This document shows, piece by piece, positions 44,901 to 58,516 of a stretch of DNA of 64,000 nt (positions are counted from its first letter, which is position 1; every line of letters begins with the position of its first letter). Where the stretch lies: the NCBI RefSeq assembly GCF_000801105.2, contig NW_026615342.1:40606-104605 (forward strand). Direction: 5' to 3'. Below the pieces are notes generated by a model that saw only the letters and a program-made list of their open reading frames with translations, had not been told where the DNA came from and searched no databases. The translations under genes and the position numbers were made by a program. This DNA comes from Raphanus sativus. Taxonomy: Eukaryota; Streptophyta; Magnoliopsida; Brassicales; Brassicaceae.

Positions 44901-45269
44901 ACGCCATGGAAGCTCCCTCTGGATGCTTGAGGCTCGTGCCTCCCAGAAGCTTAGCTTGGAGATCCCTGTCGTGATCTCTCCTTCTTTGTATTGTCAGCAC
45001 TTAACCTAATGGGCTTTATCGATTAGGCCCATAGGTTGTCCACGCGTAACTTGTGCAACTCGGCCCAGCCGATGAACAAGTCCGATGGGCTTGACCAAAC
45101 CTCACACATTCTCACTGCTCAAGTAAAAACCATTTAGTTACCAGCGGGGAGTTTCACAAATTGTGAGTGTAATATTTATGTCCTCAAAAACCAACAGGTT
45201 GGAGATGAGGAGCGCCAAAAGGATAAACGTGGTGGTTTCTTCTCAGGTCTAAGAAAAGGCCACCATTGA
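35928..45269 (+). CDS. STY17: ACT-domain dual-specificity protein kinase, STY17-like
   Basis: Raf-like Ser/Thr/Tyr kinase with an ACT domain; STY8/17/46 in Arabidopsis phosphorylate transit peptides of chloroplast preproteins in the cytosol. Exons: 35928-36148, 36239-36353, 36433-36524, 36620-36736, 36893-36947, 37099-37209, 37368-37418, 37529-37701, 37787-37894, 38000-38073, 38180-38355, 38518-38613, 38690-38770, 38854-38907, 38988-39122, 45198-45269; 576 codons. ACT domain at residues 184-232; kinase with GSYG loop 307-310, VAIK lysine 325, HRD 417-419, DFG 437-439, APE in exon 12. Intron 3 has a GC donor (GCAG|GCAAGG, 36525). The last intron is 6.1 kb because of an LTR element; the final 23 codons ([13 protein letters not shown]...) lie beyond it. 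If this intron is not removed the tail is lost but the kinase domain is complete. Confidence 0.95.
39150..39724 (-). repeat. Left LTR (3' LTR of the element)
   Basis: 575 bases, identical by eye to the right LTR. The adjoining inner sequence AATCTCCACCTG, read on the minus strand as CAGGTGGAGATT, is a plausible polypurine tract. The LTR also contains GCGGCCGC and a GATACCACTTG string matching the primer-site region. Confidence 0.92.
44518..44529 (-). promoter_or_regulatory. Primer binding site for initiator tRNA-Met
   Basis: Minus strand TGGTATCAGAGC, the standard plant retrotransposon priming site, 2 bases inside the 5' LTR. It fixes the orientation of the element. Confidence 0.9.
44532..45106 (-). 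repeat. Right LTR (5' LTR of the element)
   Basis: 575 bases, same sequence as the left LTR. On its inner side the primer binding site follows after a 2-base spacer. Confidence 0.92.
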
Positions 45270-45907
45270 TATACTCTCAAGTAGATGCTGAAACGTGATA
45301 TGTTTGATCGATCGGTCTGAATAGAGCTCAAATCTCAGATCTCATCTTTGCTTTGTATAGTTTTTGTTTCTAATATCTCTGTATAGATTATATTTTTCTA
45401 GAGCCTCACTTTTTACTTCAATTCTTTTTTTTTTTTCCTTTTGAGAAGAATCACTGAGCGGCTATGAAAATTATTTTGTTGACTTGTTGTTACATGTCTG
45501 CCTTTCGAGCGAAACTAGTTATCTTATTATTTGATAGTGTCATTTAGACACACACACAAAAACACTTGCGTTGAGAACATGTACATTATTTATTTGTCCG
45601 ATTCTAGACTCATCTGGTGTCCTAACGTCAAGGTGTCGATATACTGCTTGAGCTAGCTCATACGCCAATATATGACAAAATGGTATGGGGGACGTTGCCA
45701 CGTCAGATGCTATGTAACCTGTGCGATAGTATCGTACGGCTCTTAATAGGCCAAACTCTGAGCTAAATAATAGATCCAAATGAAACTATATTATGGGCCT
45801 TAGGCCCAGTTATGTAACAAGTGGCTGAGATGGTGAGAAAAGCGGAGAAGATGATGAATGATGTTTGTCTGACAAGTCCATTTGGGAGTAGCGATTGTTC
45901 GACGACG
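45270..45907. other. Intergenic DNA between the kinase and LTO1
   Basis: The kinase 3' flank, then the LTO1 promoter region with a palindromic site II pair, TGGGCCTTAGGCCCA, at about 45795-45809, some 100 bases before the LTO1 ATG. The senescence gene SEN1, which I recall between these two genes in Arabidopsis, is not present: only about 640 bases separate them. Confidence 0.55.
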
Positions 45908-47681
45908 ATGATGGCGAGGTTTGTCTCTGTATCGTCTCCTCAGTTTCCTTCCGTCTTCCGCGAGCTCCCTCCTTCATCGTCAACTCTTTATCCGAGACGC
46001 TTCGAGGTAAATTCCTTATCACTGTCATGTATCTCTTCTGTGATTGGTCAATTGAAGTCATATGTGCTCTTAATCAGGTCTATCACCGGAGATTTTCAAT
46101 CAAATGTTCTTCATCTAAGCCGGAAGATGGTGTAGATTCGGCGCCGTCTTTGTCTTCCTCCTCATCGTCGCCGTCCACAAGTGAAGTACCTATCGACACT
46201 TCGTCATACAACTTGTACACCGTACTCGGCGGTATTGGGATGCTAGACACCGCGTATTTGACTTACCTCAAGCTCACTGGCTCCGATGCCTTCTGCCCTG
46301 TTGGTGGTGGTGGTGCTTGCGGCGATGTCTTAAACAGCGATTACGCCCTTGTTTTCGGTTGGTATTATCTCATCCATCGCTTTAGCTTTGATTCACGTTT
46401 CTCCATTTTTTTGAACTGTGCATATTGTATGAATATAAGATTTGTATTTGTGTATATCTCTTGAAGTAGCAATTCAATCACAAAGGCATGATAACTAGAT
46501 CATGTTTAAAATAACTCGCATGTGATTGAAAGCTGAACTCAGTTACAATCCTTTTACGTTTTCTTCCAGGTGTTCCTCTGCCAGTGATTGGGTTTATTAT
46601 GTATGGCTTAGTAACCGCTCTAAGTGCACAGCTTGGGAATGCGGAAGGGAATCTACCCTTTGGAGTCAGTAAGACCAACGGGCGTCTTGCGTTGTTCGCG
46701 GCCACGACTACAATGGCATCTGCTAGTGCATATTTCCTCTATATCCTTAGCACAAAACTCTCAGGATCATCGTGTCTCTACTGTCTACTGTCTGCTTTCC
46801 TTTCGTTTACTCTATTTTTCCTCTCTTTAAAGGTAACCCTTTTTTTTATATTAGCTTCTCTTACATTTTGGATTTAGTGTATTTTTACTTGAGATGATAT
46901 CTTAAATTCAGATTACGTTTATGTGGTAGGATGTGAAGTTGCAAGAGATACAACAAGTTGTAGGATTGCAGATATGCTTGGCAATCATAGTAGTTGCCTC
47001 CTTATCTGCTTCCTATAGTTCTGCTCAACCAATCTCTACACGGTAATTTAGGCTCTAAGTATTCTTTCTTGAGTCCCGAGGATGAATGAGTCAAATCAAG
47101 TGGTTTTGTTTTAACCCCAATATCTTTTTGGTTTCACTCCTTGCAGATCAGGTGACATTGAACTGCCATATTATTCAACGGAGATCACTACATCGTCCAG
47201 TCCTTATGCTGTTGCTCTAGCAAAACATCTAAACTCCATTGGAGCTAAAATGTATGGAGCATTCTGGTGTTCACACTGCCTAGAGCAAAAAGAGGTAGGC
47301 ACTTCATTCATCATCGCTTTGCCTGGCCTTTATTGATTTGTGATGTTCATGTAAGTCCCCTTTCATCTATAGATGTTTGGAAGAGAAGCAGCAAAACTAC
47401 TGAACTACGTGGAATGTTTTCCGGAAGGGTATAAGAAAGGAGTTCAAATATTCAAGGCGTGTTCAGATGCTAGGATCGAAGGATTCCCGACATGGATGAT
47501 AAATGGCCAGGTGAGTAAAAAACCTATGGATCCTTGTTACATTTTTTTCCATCACATGTCAGTTCTGGTTTCACTTGTTTTTATTGTTTAGGTCTTAAGC
47601 GGAGAAGTAGAACTCGCTGAACTAGCGGAGATGTCTGGATTCACCCTTGATCAGGCAGATGAGGCCAATCAACTTAAGTAA
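45908..47681 (+). CDS. LTO1: Thylakoid thiol-disulfide oxidoreductase LTO1 (VKOR-DsbA fusion)
   Basis: Chloroplast thylakoid enzyme that forms disulfides in lumenal proteins and is needed for photosystem II assembly (established for Arabidopsis LTO1). Exons: 45908-46006, 46078-46357, 46570-46832, 46930-47042, 47147-47294, 47373-47510, 47592-47681; 376 codons, the same as Arabidopsis. The start MMARFVSVSS opens a Ser/Arg-rich chloroplast transit peptide. A VKOR-like membrane domain follows (about residues 75-240; helices GIGMLDTAYLTYLKL, IGFIMYGLVTALSA, ASAYFLYIL, and the redox CxxC in SSCLYCLLSAF). A thioredoxin-like domain with FWCSHC ends the protein. All active cysteines are present. A longer frame starting upstream at 45827 would displace the transit peptide and is less likely. 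Confidence 0.95.
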
Positions 47682-48485
47682 CTGTTGTAGTTGTTGCCAA
47701 ATGCTCTTTACTTGATCCGGATAGTTAATAGGGCGTTCTATGTAAATGCAAGTGATTGAAGTTCTTATTATTGCCATAGGAAGTTATAATCACGCCCTAT
47801 GCCAATAAAGATACTTAGGTTCCACAAAATTGTTAGGTTCAACTAATAATTCGAGAATCTGCCGTCATCTAGTAGTGGATGTATTAATGCCTAGAAGTGA
47901 GGTTAATGTTAAGAGTCACCCATGTATGTATGTTGTATGCTTAATGATATATGCGTGTAGGTGTATCATGTATGTATATGGGTGTATTGGAAACTTAGAA
48001 AAAATATGTTATTGATATAATGCATGATTATATATGCCTTCAGATTCAATGCACTTGTCCCTTCTGGATATATTTCTTGCATGTGCTTGTGGATAAGCAG
48101 CAGATGCAGATCTCTATTACACTAGATTGTACAGTGTTAGAAAACTAATAATTCGATTGTCTTGCTCGACAACATATAATGAGCCAAGGATAACGTTGAT
48201 CTTATCCAAAACTCCAATGGTGTGATGAGGCGAAACGTAACGTAACGCCTAAGATGTGCGCGGGAAAAGAGTCAAAAAAGACAGTAGCCGTTGGATGTAG
48301 AGTAAATGGAGGGTTCAGATTGATTGCTTAACAGGTAATGATTGTAGGACCCACGGAGAGGTGAGAAAGATCACGTTAAAAGATGCTATAGAATATTCCG
48401 AAAGATGCTATAAAAAATAATCAGAGCTCATCAGCAGCTTCACTCGCCGCATATTTCAACTGATTATCACCGTCGAAGAGAAGAG
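47682..48485. other. Intergenic DNA between LTO1 and the SEC14-like gene
   Basis: LTO1 3' flank followed by AT-rich DNA; no gene. Near 48387-48404, AGAATATTCCGAAAG resembles a heat-shock element (alternating GAA/TTC), just before a TATA-like GCTATAAAAAATAA, 75 bases upstream of the next start codon. An AAGATGCTATA unit is repeated on both sides of it. Confidence 0.45.
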
Positions 48486-49269
48486 ATGAGCACCACTCAG
48501 ATATCGGAGATTGAACAGGAGCAGCTGATAGAGAAGCTTGAGATCTTCAAGATCCATGGCAGAGACAAACGAGGACGTAAGATCCTTCGGATCATCGGCA
48601 AGTTCTTTCCAGGTACGCTTTTCTGTGTCTTATTTCAAATCGTTTTATTAGAATCTGATTTGAATTTTTTGCTGGAATCAGCTCGGCTTCTATCACTGGA
48701 TGTGTTGAAGAAGTATCTTGAGGAGAAGATCTTTCCTCGATTAGGGAGAAAACCTTTCGCCGTTCTCTACGTTCACACCGGCGTACAGAGGAGCGAGAAT
48801 TTCCCGGGAATCTCAGCTCTACGGGCGATCTACGACGCGATTCCGGTTAACGTAAGAGACAATAATCTCCAGGAGGTTTACTTCCTCCACCCAGGCCTTC
48901 AATCACGTCTCTTCCTCGCCACTTGCGGACGATTCCTCTTCTCCGGCGGGTGAGTAACCGTCGCGTTTTTTTTTTCGGTTATAAGAAACTGAGATTTTTT
49001 TTCTGTTTACTGAATTGGTTTTGTTTGGTGTGGTGATTGGCTACGGTAGGTTGTACGGGAAGCTAAGGTACATAAGCAGAGTTGAGTACTTGTGGGAACA
49101 CGTGAGGAGGAACGAGATAGAGATGCCGGAGTTTGTGTACGATCACGACGACGATCTGGAGTATCGTCCGATGATGGATTACGGTCAAGAGAGCGATCAC
49201 GCTAGGGTTTACGCCGGAGCCGCCGTTGATTCATCAGTCTCCAGTTTCTCCATGAGGTGTATCTCTTAG
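48486..49269 (+). CDS. SEC14-like / CRAL-TRIO family protein (At4g35750 type)
   Basis: Small CRAL-TRIO protein, annotated in Arabidopsis as SEC14 or Rho-GAP related; the substrate is not known. Exons: 48486-48612, 48682-48949, 49050-49269; 204 codons (about 202 in Arabidopsis). It starts MSTTQISEIEQEQLIEKLEI; the lipid-exchange-type fold region covers residues 20-150 (IHGRDKRGRKILRIIGKFFP, FAVLYVHTGVQRSENFPG, LQEVYFLHPGLQSRLFLATC, LYGKLRYISRVEYLWEHV). The C-terminus is acidic (YDHDDDLEYRPMMDYGQ). It resembles the GAP1-homologous SEC14 domain found in p50RhoGAP but lacks a GAP domain. The gene converges on RECQL3. Confidence 0.92.
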
Positions 49270-49652
49270 CGCAGATCACGGATCGTGTATTAAAAAACCA
49301 TATAATATACGGTTAAGAAAATATTAAATATAGATGTGCTTTTCGAAGTCAGTGAGCGCTTTTCACGGAAAAGAATAGACAGCTGTTGGCGTTTTGTATT
49401 AGGAGAGGTTGTGAATCTGTAGATTTTTTTTTCTTCTTAAACCTGTGTTCTCTTTTGTTTTTAATTACATATCGGTTTATCTGGTTTAGTTCCAATCAAG
49501 TTTGTTTAACCGGGAGGAACACTGTATTATTAATACTCTACGCTATACGACTTCAAGAGACAATAATAGGCCAATGTCAAAAACTACAAAAGAAAAAGAA
49601 AGAGAACATTACTGTAATAAACAAATATGTCAAGGACTTGGCTACAGTTTTT
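49270..49652. other. Intergenic DNA between convergent genes
   Basis: 383 bases holding the two 3' UTRs; no other gene seen. Confidence 0.6.
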
Positions 49653-53540
<3,888 letters not shown>

Positions 53541-54252
53541 GTCTCCGATCGAGTCTCCGACGACAAATGTGTGTCGACGACGCTTCCTTAAAGACGACGA
53601 TACGGGAAAGTGATGACCCAAAACGGTGTCGTTTTAATACTGCGCTAACCAAACCAACCGGACTATTAATTAGTTAACCGGTCGCAATAGACGAAAACTA
53701 TCCTGAGACAAATGTTCACACCCGGTTCGATTCTGGTTTACTAATTGCCCAATCGATATGATATGGCGGGTGCCGGGTGGGAAACCTGTTGCGTCGTTTA
53801 ATAGCGTTATCAATGAACACCACGTCGTGTAAATCATATGAAAACGACATGAAAGTTTTATGACATTCGGTTATTTCTTCTCTTAGTTGGTCCGTTAGTT
53901 TAGAATTCGGTTATTTCATATCGGTCGAAAGTTAATCGAATTTTTTTTATTCGGTTCGGTTTTCAGTTTCAATAGAATTGTTTTAGTTTTTGGTTTCATG
54001 GTTAGTTTGGTTAAAATTTTAGTTTAAATTGAATAAAATTTTGGTTAGTTCGTTTTAGAATTTCGGTTGAATTAATTGACATAATTTGGTAAAAATAAAT
54101 TTTTAAGAAATTAAATTAATCGATTATCGAACCGAACCAAAAATCAAATTTTTTTTGTTCAATTGCGGAAGTAAACTGCAGGCATTGTTTGATATCATCA
54201 ACAAGAACATTCTCATTGACAAAACACAAGGATTTGAGATTTAACAACAACA
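53541..54252. other. Intergenic DNA upstream of RECQL3
   Basis: RECQL3 promoter region, then a stretch (about 53930-54150) with inverted strings TTCGGTTCGGTTTT and CGAACCGAACCAAAAAT, likely an old foldback transposon; ends not resolved. No gene seen. Confidence 0.4.
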
Positions 54253-54283
54253 CTAGATTCTGACCCGCCCTTTAAAGGGCGGG
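54253..54283 (-). mobile_element. Helitron 3' end
   Basis: Minus strand: perfect palindrome CCCGCCCTTTAAAGGGCGGG (54264-54283), 7 bases, then CTAG, followed by T outside. Standard Helitron 3' terminus. The matching 5' end to the right was not identified. Confidence 0.6.
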
Positions 54284-54409
54284 TATATTTTTTATTTTAA
54301 TTTAATTCTCATTTTTGTATTTTTTGTGATTATATTTTTATTTTTCTTTGTAATCATATTTGTGTATAAATCTTAATCAAAATATATTTTATTAAATAAT
54401 AGCAATTTA

Positions 54410-54790
54410 AAAATTGATCCGATATATTGTCGGTCGAACCTGCCAACCCGCGGATTTCAATTTTTTTGGTAAAGAAATATGACCCACACAACTTACAAAC
54501 AAATAATTTATACCGGCACCCGCCGCATTTAATTTTGCGGCTATCCGCGGATTATAATTTTTTAATTAATTATTTAATTTAGTTATTATATTTCTAATAA
54601 AAATATATATTTTAATAATTTAAATTATTTTTTTAATTACCATATTTTTAAAAAAGTGTTTACATTTTTTTTAAATACTTTTCGGGTCGGCGGATACCCA
54701 CAATCCAAAATCTACTAATCCGCACCCGTCCGAGTAAAATACTCATAACTCGCATTCGTAAATTGATTTTTTCAAATAGTTGAGACAAAT
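54410..54790. repeat. Diverged CCCGC-rich foldback element
   Basis: GC-rich CCCGCGGAT, CACCCGCCGC, GGTCGGCGGATACCC and CGCACCCGTCC strings lie on either side of an A/T-only core, the layout of the hAT MITE at 27703-28223 but with many mutations. Terminal repeats and a target duplication are not recognisable. Confidence 0.4.
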
Positions 54791-55360
54791 TTATGATTCG
54801 TCCTTAAAAGGACGAATATGTTTTATATTTTTTTAAGAAATATAATTTTTATAAAATCCAGACTATAACTAATTATATCTCTGAATATCTAATTTTTTCT
54901 CTAGGATTTGCGAATGTACATCATAACTACTTATTGTCATAATACTCAACCATCTATGTTTATATCAAATATTGTAGTGAGTTATGTTACGTAAAAGTAA
55001 TATCAACCACTTCCAAGGAGTTACATAAAAGTAATATGGTTTATATCAAATATTGTAAGTAGTTACGTTAATATCAACCACGTTCTTTTTATAAATATGA
55101 AAAGAAAAGCAATTATATAATAGTAACTGTTTTTAAATAGGTCAGTAAAACAAACTGTTTTTAAAAGGAGTTCACCATAACTGTTTTTCGATAGATGATG
55201 ATAGTGGGTTTTTAGAATTGTATAATTAGATATTATACTGTTAGACATTGCTTCTTTATTTTTTAAAAATTGGACATAACTTACTATCAATTGGACATGT
55301 TGAAGAATTAATAGAATAGATTATTATACGAAAGAAAAAAAAAAGAAAAAAAAAACATTC
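54791..55360. other. AT-rich intergenic DNA
   Basis: Contains ATTCGTCCTTAAAAGGACGAAT at about 54798-54819, a palindrome like a Helitron terminal hairpin but without a CTAG nearby. GTAATATCAACCAC/GTTACGTTAATATC strings are repeated around 54990 and 55060. No gene seen. Confidence 0.4.
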
Positions 55361-56476
55361 TCATACGAAAGGAGGATAAAACATACGAAAACAACTCTCA
55401 GAAGAAGTCTTTACCGACTTAGTAACACTACCATCACCAAGCTTGAACACGTAGTTAACATTCTTCACAACCTTACCTTCTGTAAAATATATAGCATTCT
55501 CCAAACATCCATAATAGTCTCTCGCCAAAACCGCTAAACAACTATCCGTCGCCATGACAAAAGCATTATCTCCCAGAGACTTAACCTCAACCCATTCAAC
55601 CAACTCCATATCCATCTTATAAACCTTAAACCCAACGGTCCTCTCCACATCAACTCTGCGCACGCGAAACTTCTTACGGAAACGATGAATGATGCATAGT
55701 TCTCCGCAATACTCTATGAGCCTCTTGTCTTTGCAATCATCATACTCGTAGTAATCTATTGGAGTCGAAGGTCCGTACTGAAAAATCTTAAGCTCGGATA
55801 AACTAATCCACCATATCGCACCGTTTACGTCCAAGGCGTAGATCTGACCTTTGTGGACTATTATGTCCGAGAAATACTCAGCGTCTTTATCTGAAACCCT
55901 TGTCCAAACATTATTCTTATCGTTTTTATTACCTTCTTCGTTGTTGCACCACCAGATCTCCTTCTTGTCGTTCACCCCGAAAACAAGATTGTCCACTAAG
56001 ACAACTCTAGCGAAAACGTTAGATGTGAGTTTATTAGAGAAATCATAGTATCTATAAACGTTGTAAGACTGATGAATCTCTGAGACGGTATACTTCAAAA
56101 GATCTAGGGTTTGGTGGGAAGAGGAGTCTACAGGGACACGAGAGAGAGGGTGCAGTAGCTTTTTACGGGTTTCGGAGTCGGAGACATCTTGGGTTTTGAT
56201 CAGCCATCCTTTGTTCCGACAGGACGAGAGAAACACACGGAAGAAAGCCGCGGGAGAGAGTCGACACGGTTTTGTATAACTACTGTAACGAGAAAGGACA
56301 CGTCCGGGGTTGCGGTTTTGGCGTTTGGGGTAACGTTTGTGGATGGAAAACGCAGAACGCCAGGTTTTGCAGAGGCTGCGGGATCGGAGAAGCTCGACCT
56401 TAGAGAAGAGGCGGCTGGCTACTTCATCGACTAGTTCTTCGGGTAGATCAGACCACTCGACGGATTGATCACTCAT
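55361..56476 (-). CDS. SKIP23-like F-box protein with DUF295
   Basis: 371 residues, single exon, starting MSDQSVEWSDLPEELVDEVA; corresponds by position to At4g35733. F-box at residues 8-50 (WSDLPEELVDEVASRLFSKV...CKTWRSAF), central DUF295 beta-propeller-like region (FGVNDKKEIWW, GQIYALDVNGAIWWI), and the C-terminal hallmark of this family, VGFKVYKMDMELVEWVEVKS...LGDNAFVMA...CLENAIYFTE. Probable SCF substrate receptor, target unknown. Intact. A fragment of a related copy lies at 58190-58400. Confidence 0.92.
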   Translation of the reverse strand: MSDQSVEWSDLPEELVDEVASRLFSKVELLRSRSLCKTWRSAFSIHKRYPKRQNRNPGRVLSRYSSYTKPCRLSPAAFFRVFLSSCRNKGWLIKTQDVSDSETRKKLLHPLSRVPVDSSSHQTLDLLKYTVSEIHQSYNVYRYYDFSNKLTSNVFARVVLVDNLVFGVNDKKEIWWCNNEEGNKNDKNNVWTRVSDKDAEYFSDIIVHKGQIYALDVNGAIWWISLSELKIFQYGPSTPIDYYEYDDCKDKRLIEYCGELCIIHRFRKKFRVRRVDVERTVGFKVYKMDMELVEWVEVKSLGDNAFVMATDSCLAVLARDYYGCLENAIYFTEGKVVKNVNYVFKLGDGSVTKSVKTSSESCFRMFYPPFV

Positions 56477-57154
56477 CTCTCTTTTCTATTTGTTACGTTT
56501 TTTTTAATTCTTTTCTGATATCCTTTGTTTGTTAGATGAGTGATTGGAAGAATGTGAAGATACGTTTATTTATATATAGATACTCTAAATCTGATATGGC
56601 AAAAAGAAGTCTTTGATGAAAGATATTTCCTTTTTTTCCAAAACTTCTGTCAAGAAAAAAATATTTTCCTTCTTTTTGAGTCAACTAAAATATATATAAT
56701 ATATATATATATATACCTTGATCCCAAAGTATTTACCTTACATATACGTGAATTTTGTTGTTTAATTTTCTGGTCTAGTCAAAAAAATTTAACTATCTGG
56801 ATTTTTTCATTGAATGTAAACCTAACTATTTTGTAAATTTACTAAATTATTTCTGTTACAAATAACTTCCACTTTTGACTTGACCATAGATTTAATGAGT
56901 TCTTTATTTTGAAAATATTTGTTGTTAGTTAATAGTATTTAGTTGAAAATTTACTCTATTAATGGGTCATAAACAAGTTTAAGAAATCAATATACAATTA
57001 CTTAGAATGTTCTGTTGATAGCAAAAAAAAAATACTTAATGCTAGAATTTCAATTTAATTTTTATGTATTTTCTATTCAATGTTTGTATATATTTTTATT
57101 ATTCTCTAGTTTGGCTTTTTTGAGATTTTTAATATTTTCATCCATATTTTCAAT
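56477..57154. other. AT-rich intergenic DNA
   Basis: Promoter side of the SKIP23-like gene. Short AT dinucleotide run near 56690-56715. No gene seen. Confidence 0.45.
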
Positions 57155-58161
57155 TAGGATTGGGCAAATAAAGTGAACCCGAAATCCGGGTCGAATCCGA
57201 TCTAATAAAAATGAATCCAAACACATATGAACCGACATAAATGCCGAAAGATCTTATTTTATGGTATTCAGATTATTGATATTATTCAAATCAAACCAAA
57301 CCTAAATAGATTTGCGATAGAACGTGAAACATTCAAAATCCAAAAGAATAACTTATACAAACATTAGCTCAATTCCTCGTATGTATTAAAAAATATATTA
57401 AGATATTATTGGATATCTAAAATAATTATTAATTATATACCGCATGAAATTTGATTGTTGAAGATGGCAGTTGAAGATTTAAGTTTTTAGATTTTGATTT
57501 GGTTTTCATTAAATAATATTTTATATATATAAATATATTATTTTTATTCAAACTCGTAGAATCTATGGTTTAGGTTTTGACACATCTTCAAACCCAAAGT
57601 CCATGAGCTTATTATCATAGGTCGGAACTAGTTGATAGGATCCCCTTTTACGCCCCCATGTCCCTCTCGTGTGGCGGCAGGGGGGCGTAAAAAGGAAAGA
57701 GAGGGATGGGGTTTCTCTCGCTTTTGGCTTAGCATAGCGGGCCTTCGTTTTATGCATTCATTTATTTGGTTTTCTTTCTATCAAATAATTATGGTTACCT
57801 TTCGTTTGATTTTGAAATGATCACGTTTGATATTGTTTTTTTTTTTTTTTTTGAATCGATTTTATTTATGTTTGGTTACAAAATATGTATAAATCATATA
57901 TTTTAAAATCGAAGAAACAATTTTATTTATGTTTTAGTTATAAAATATGAAAAACATGTACTTTTAAATTGAAATATCGATTGAGATTCGAACCGGAAAG
58001 TACATCGAATTGTACCAATTATTTGAATATTTATTAACTTCGACTTAAACCTGATAGAACCTAAACCGTTCTAGAATCAAACTTTCATATTACCTGAATC
58101 GGATTGATTTTGATAAATTCGAAAAACCAAAAACGATTGGGATCTCGAATGCCAATGCCTA
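57155..58161. mobile_element. Possible old hAT-type element
   Basis: Ends TAGGATTGGGCA (left) and TAGGCATTGGCA (reverse complement of the right end) match at about 9 of 12 positions. The flanks TTTTCAAT and CTTCCAAT could be a decayed 8-base target duplication. The interior has CCGAAATCCGGGTCG-type strings and AT-rich DNA, no transposase. Confidence 0.4.
57642..57696. repeat. Inverted repeat (hairpin), 15-base arms
   Basis: CCCCTTTTACGCCCCC at 57642-57657 pairs with GGGGGCGTAAAAAGG at 57681-57695 apart from one extra A, leaving a loop of about 23 bases. It is a GC-rich island in AT-rich DNA. Confidence 0.75.
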
Positions 58162-58189
58162 CTTCCAATAGAAACTCTTTTTGATTATC

Positions 58190-58400
58190 ACCGTCAGTGC
58201 AAAACAACTATCTGTTAGCCATAATAAGTGCCTTGTCTCCCAAGGAACTAACCTAAACCCATTCCACCAGCTCGTTGTCCATCTGATAAACCTTGAAACG
58301 AACTGTCCTCTCGTTCTCAACTTTCCTTAATGCTAAATTTATTACAGAAACCGGTGAGCAATGCATGACTCTCCAGTCTCCACAGTGATTTTTAAGTACA
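58190..58400 (-). pseudogene. Fragment of a SKIP23-like F-box gene
   Basis: The minus strand reads ERTVRFKVYQMDNELVEWV, a stop, then VSSLGDKALIMAN and another stop. This matches VERTVGFKVYKMDMELVEWVEVKSLGDNAFVMA of the intact neighbour. Only the C-terminal DUF295 part is left. Confidence 0.8.
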
Positions 58401-58516
58401 AAAACATAATGATCCTTTCTTCTTCATACAAAATGACTAAACCCAATGTAATAAACACAATAATTGCATAAATCTAAAACGTGATTTTCTTTCTATATAT
58501 AATGAAGTTTCCAGCT

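Larger units (their letters stand above)
39150..45106 (-). mobile_element. LARD-type LTR retrotransposon in the last kinase intron
   Basis: Two 575-base LTRs (39150-39724 and 44532-45106), TG...CA ends, 5-base target duplication CATTC (39145-39149 and 45107-45111). The primer binding site (TGGTATCAGAGC, complementary to initiator tRNA-Met) lies next to the right LTR on the minus strand, so the element runs right to left, opposite to the gene. The 4.8 kb interior has no gag or pol frame: no zinc knuckle, protease, RT or integrase motif, and only short frames in all six phases. Size and emptiness fit a LARD that depends on a partner element. Reading both LTRs side by side I saw no difference, so insertion was recent. 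Confidence 0.9.

Noticed and set aside
45827..46135. An earlier start for LTO1 (MAEMVRKAEKMM...)
   Set aside because: In plants a start at 45908 gives the conserved MMARFVSVSS transit peptide; the upstream ATG would have to be in another frame or be leader sequence.
54798..54819. Palindrome ATTCGTCCTTAAAAGGACGA as another Helitron end
   Set aside because: There is no CTAG at the expected distance, so it is only noted in the intergenic entry.
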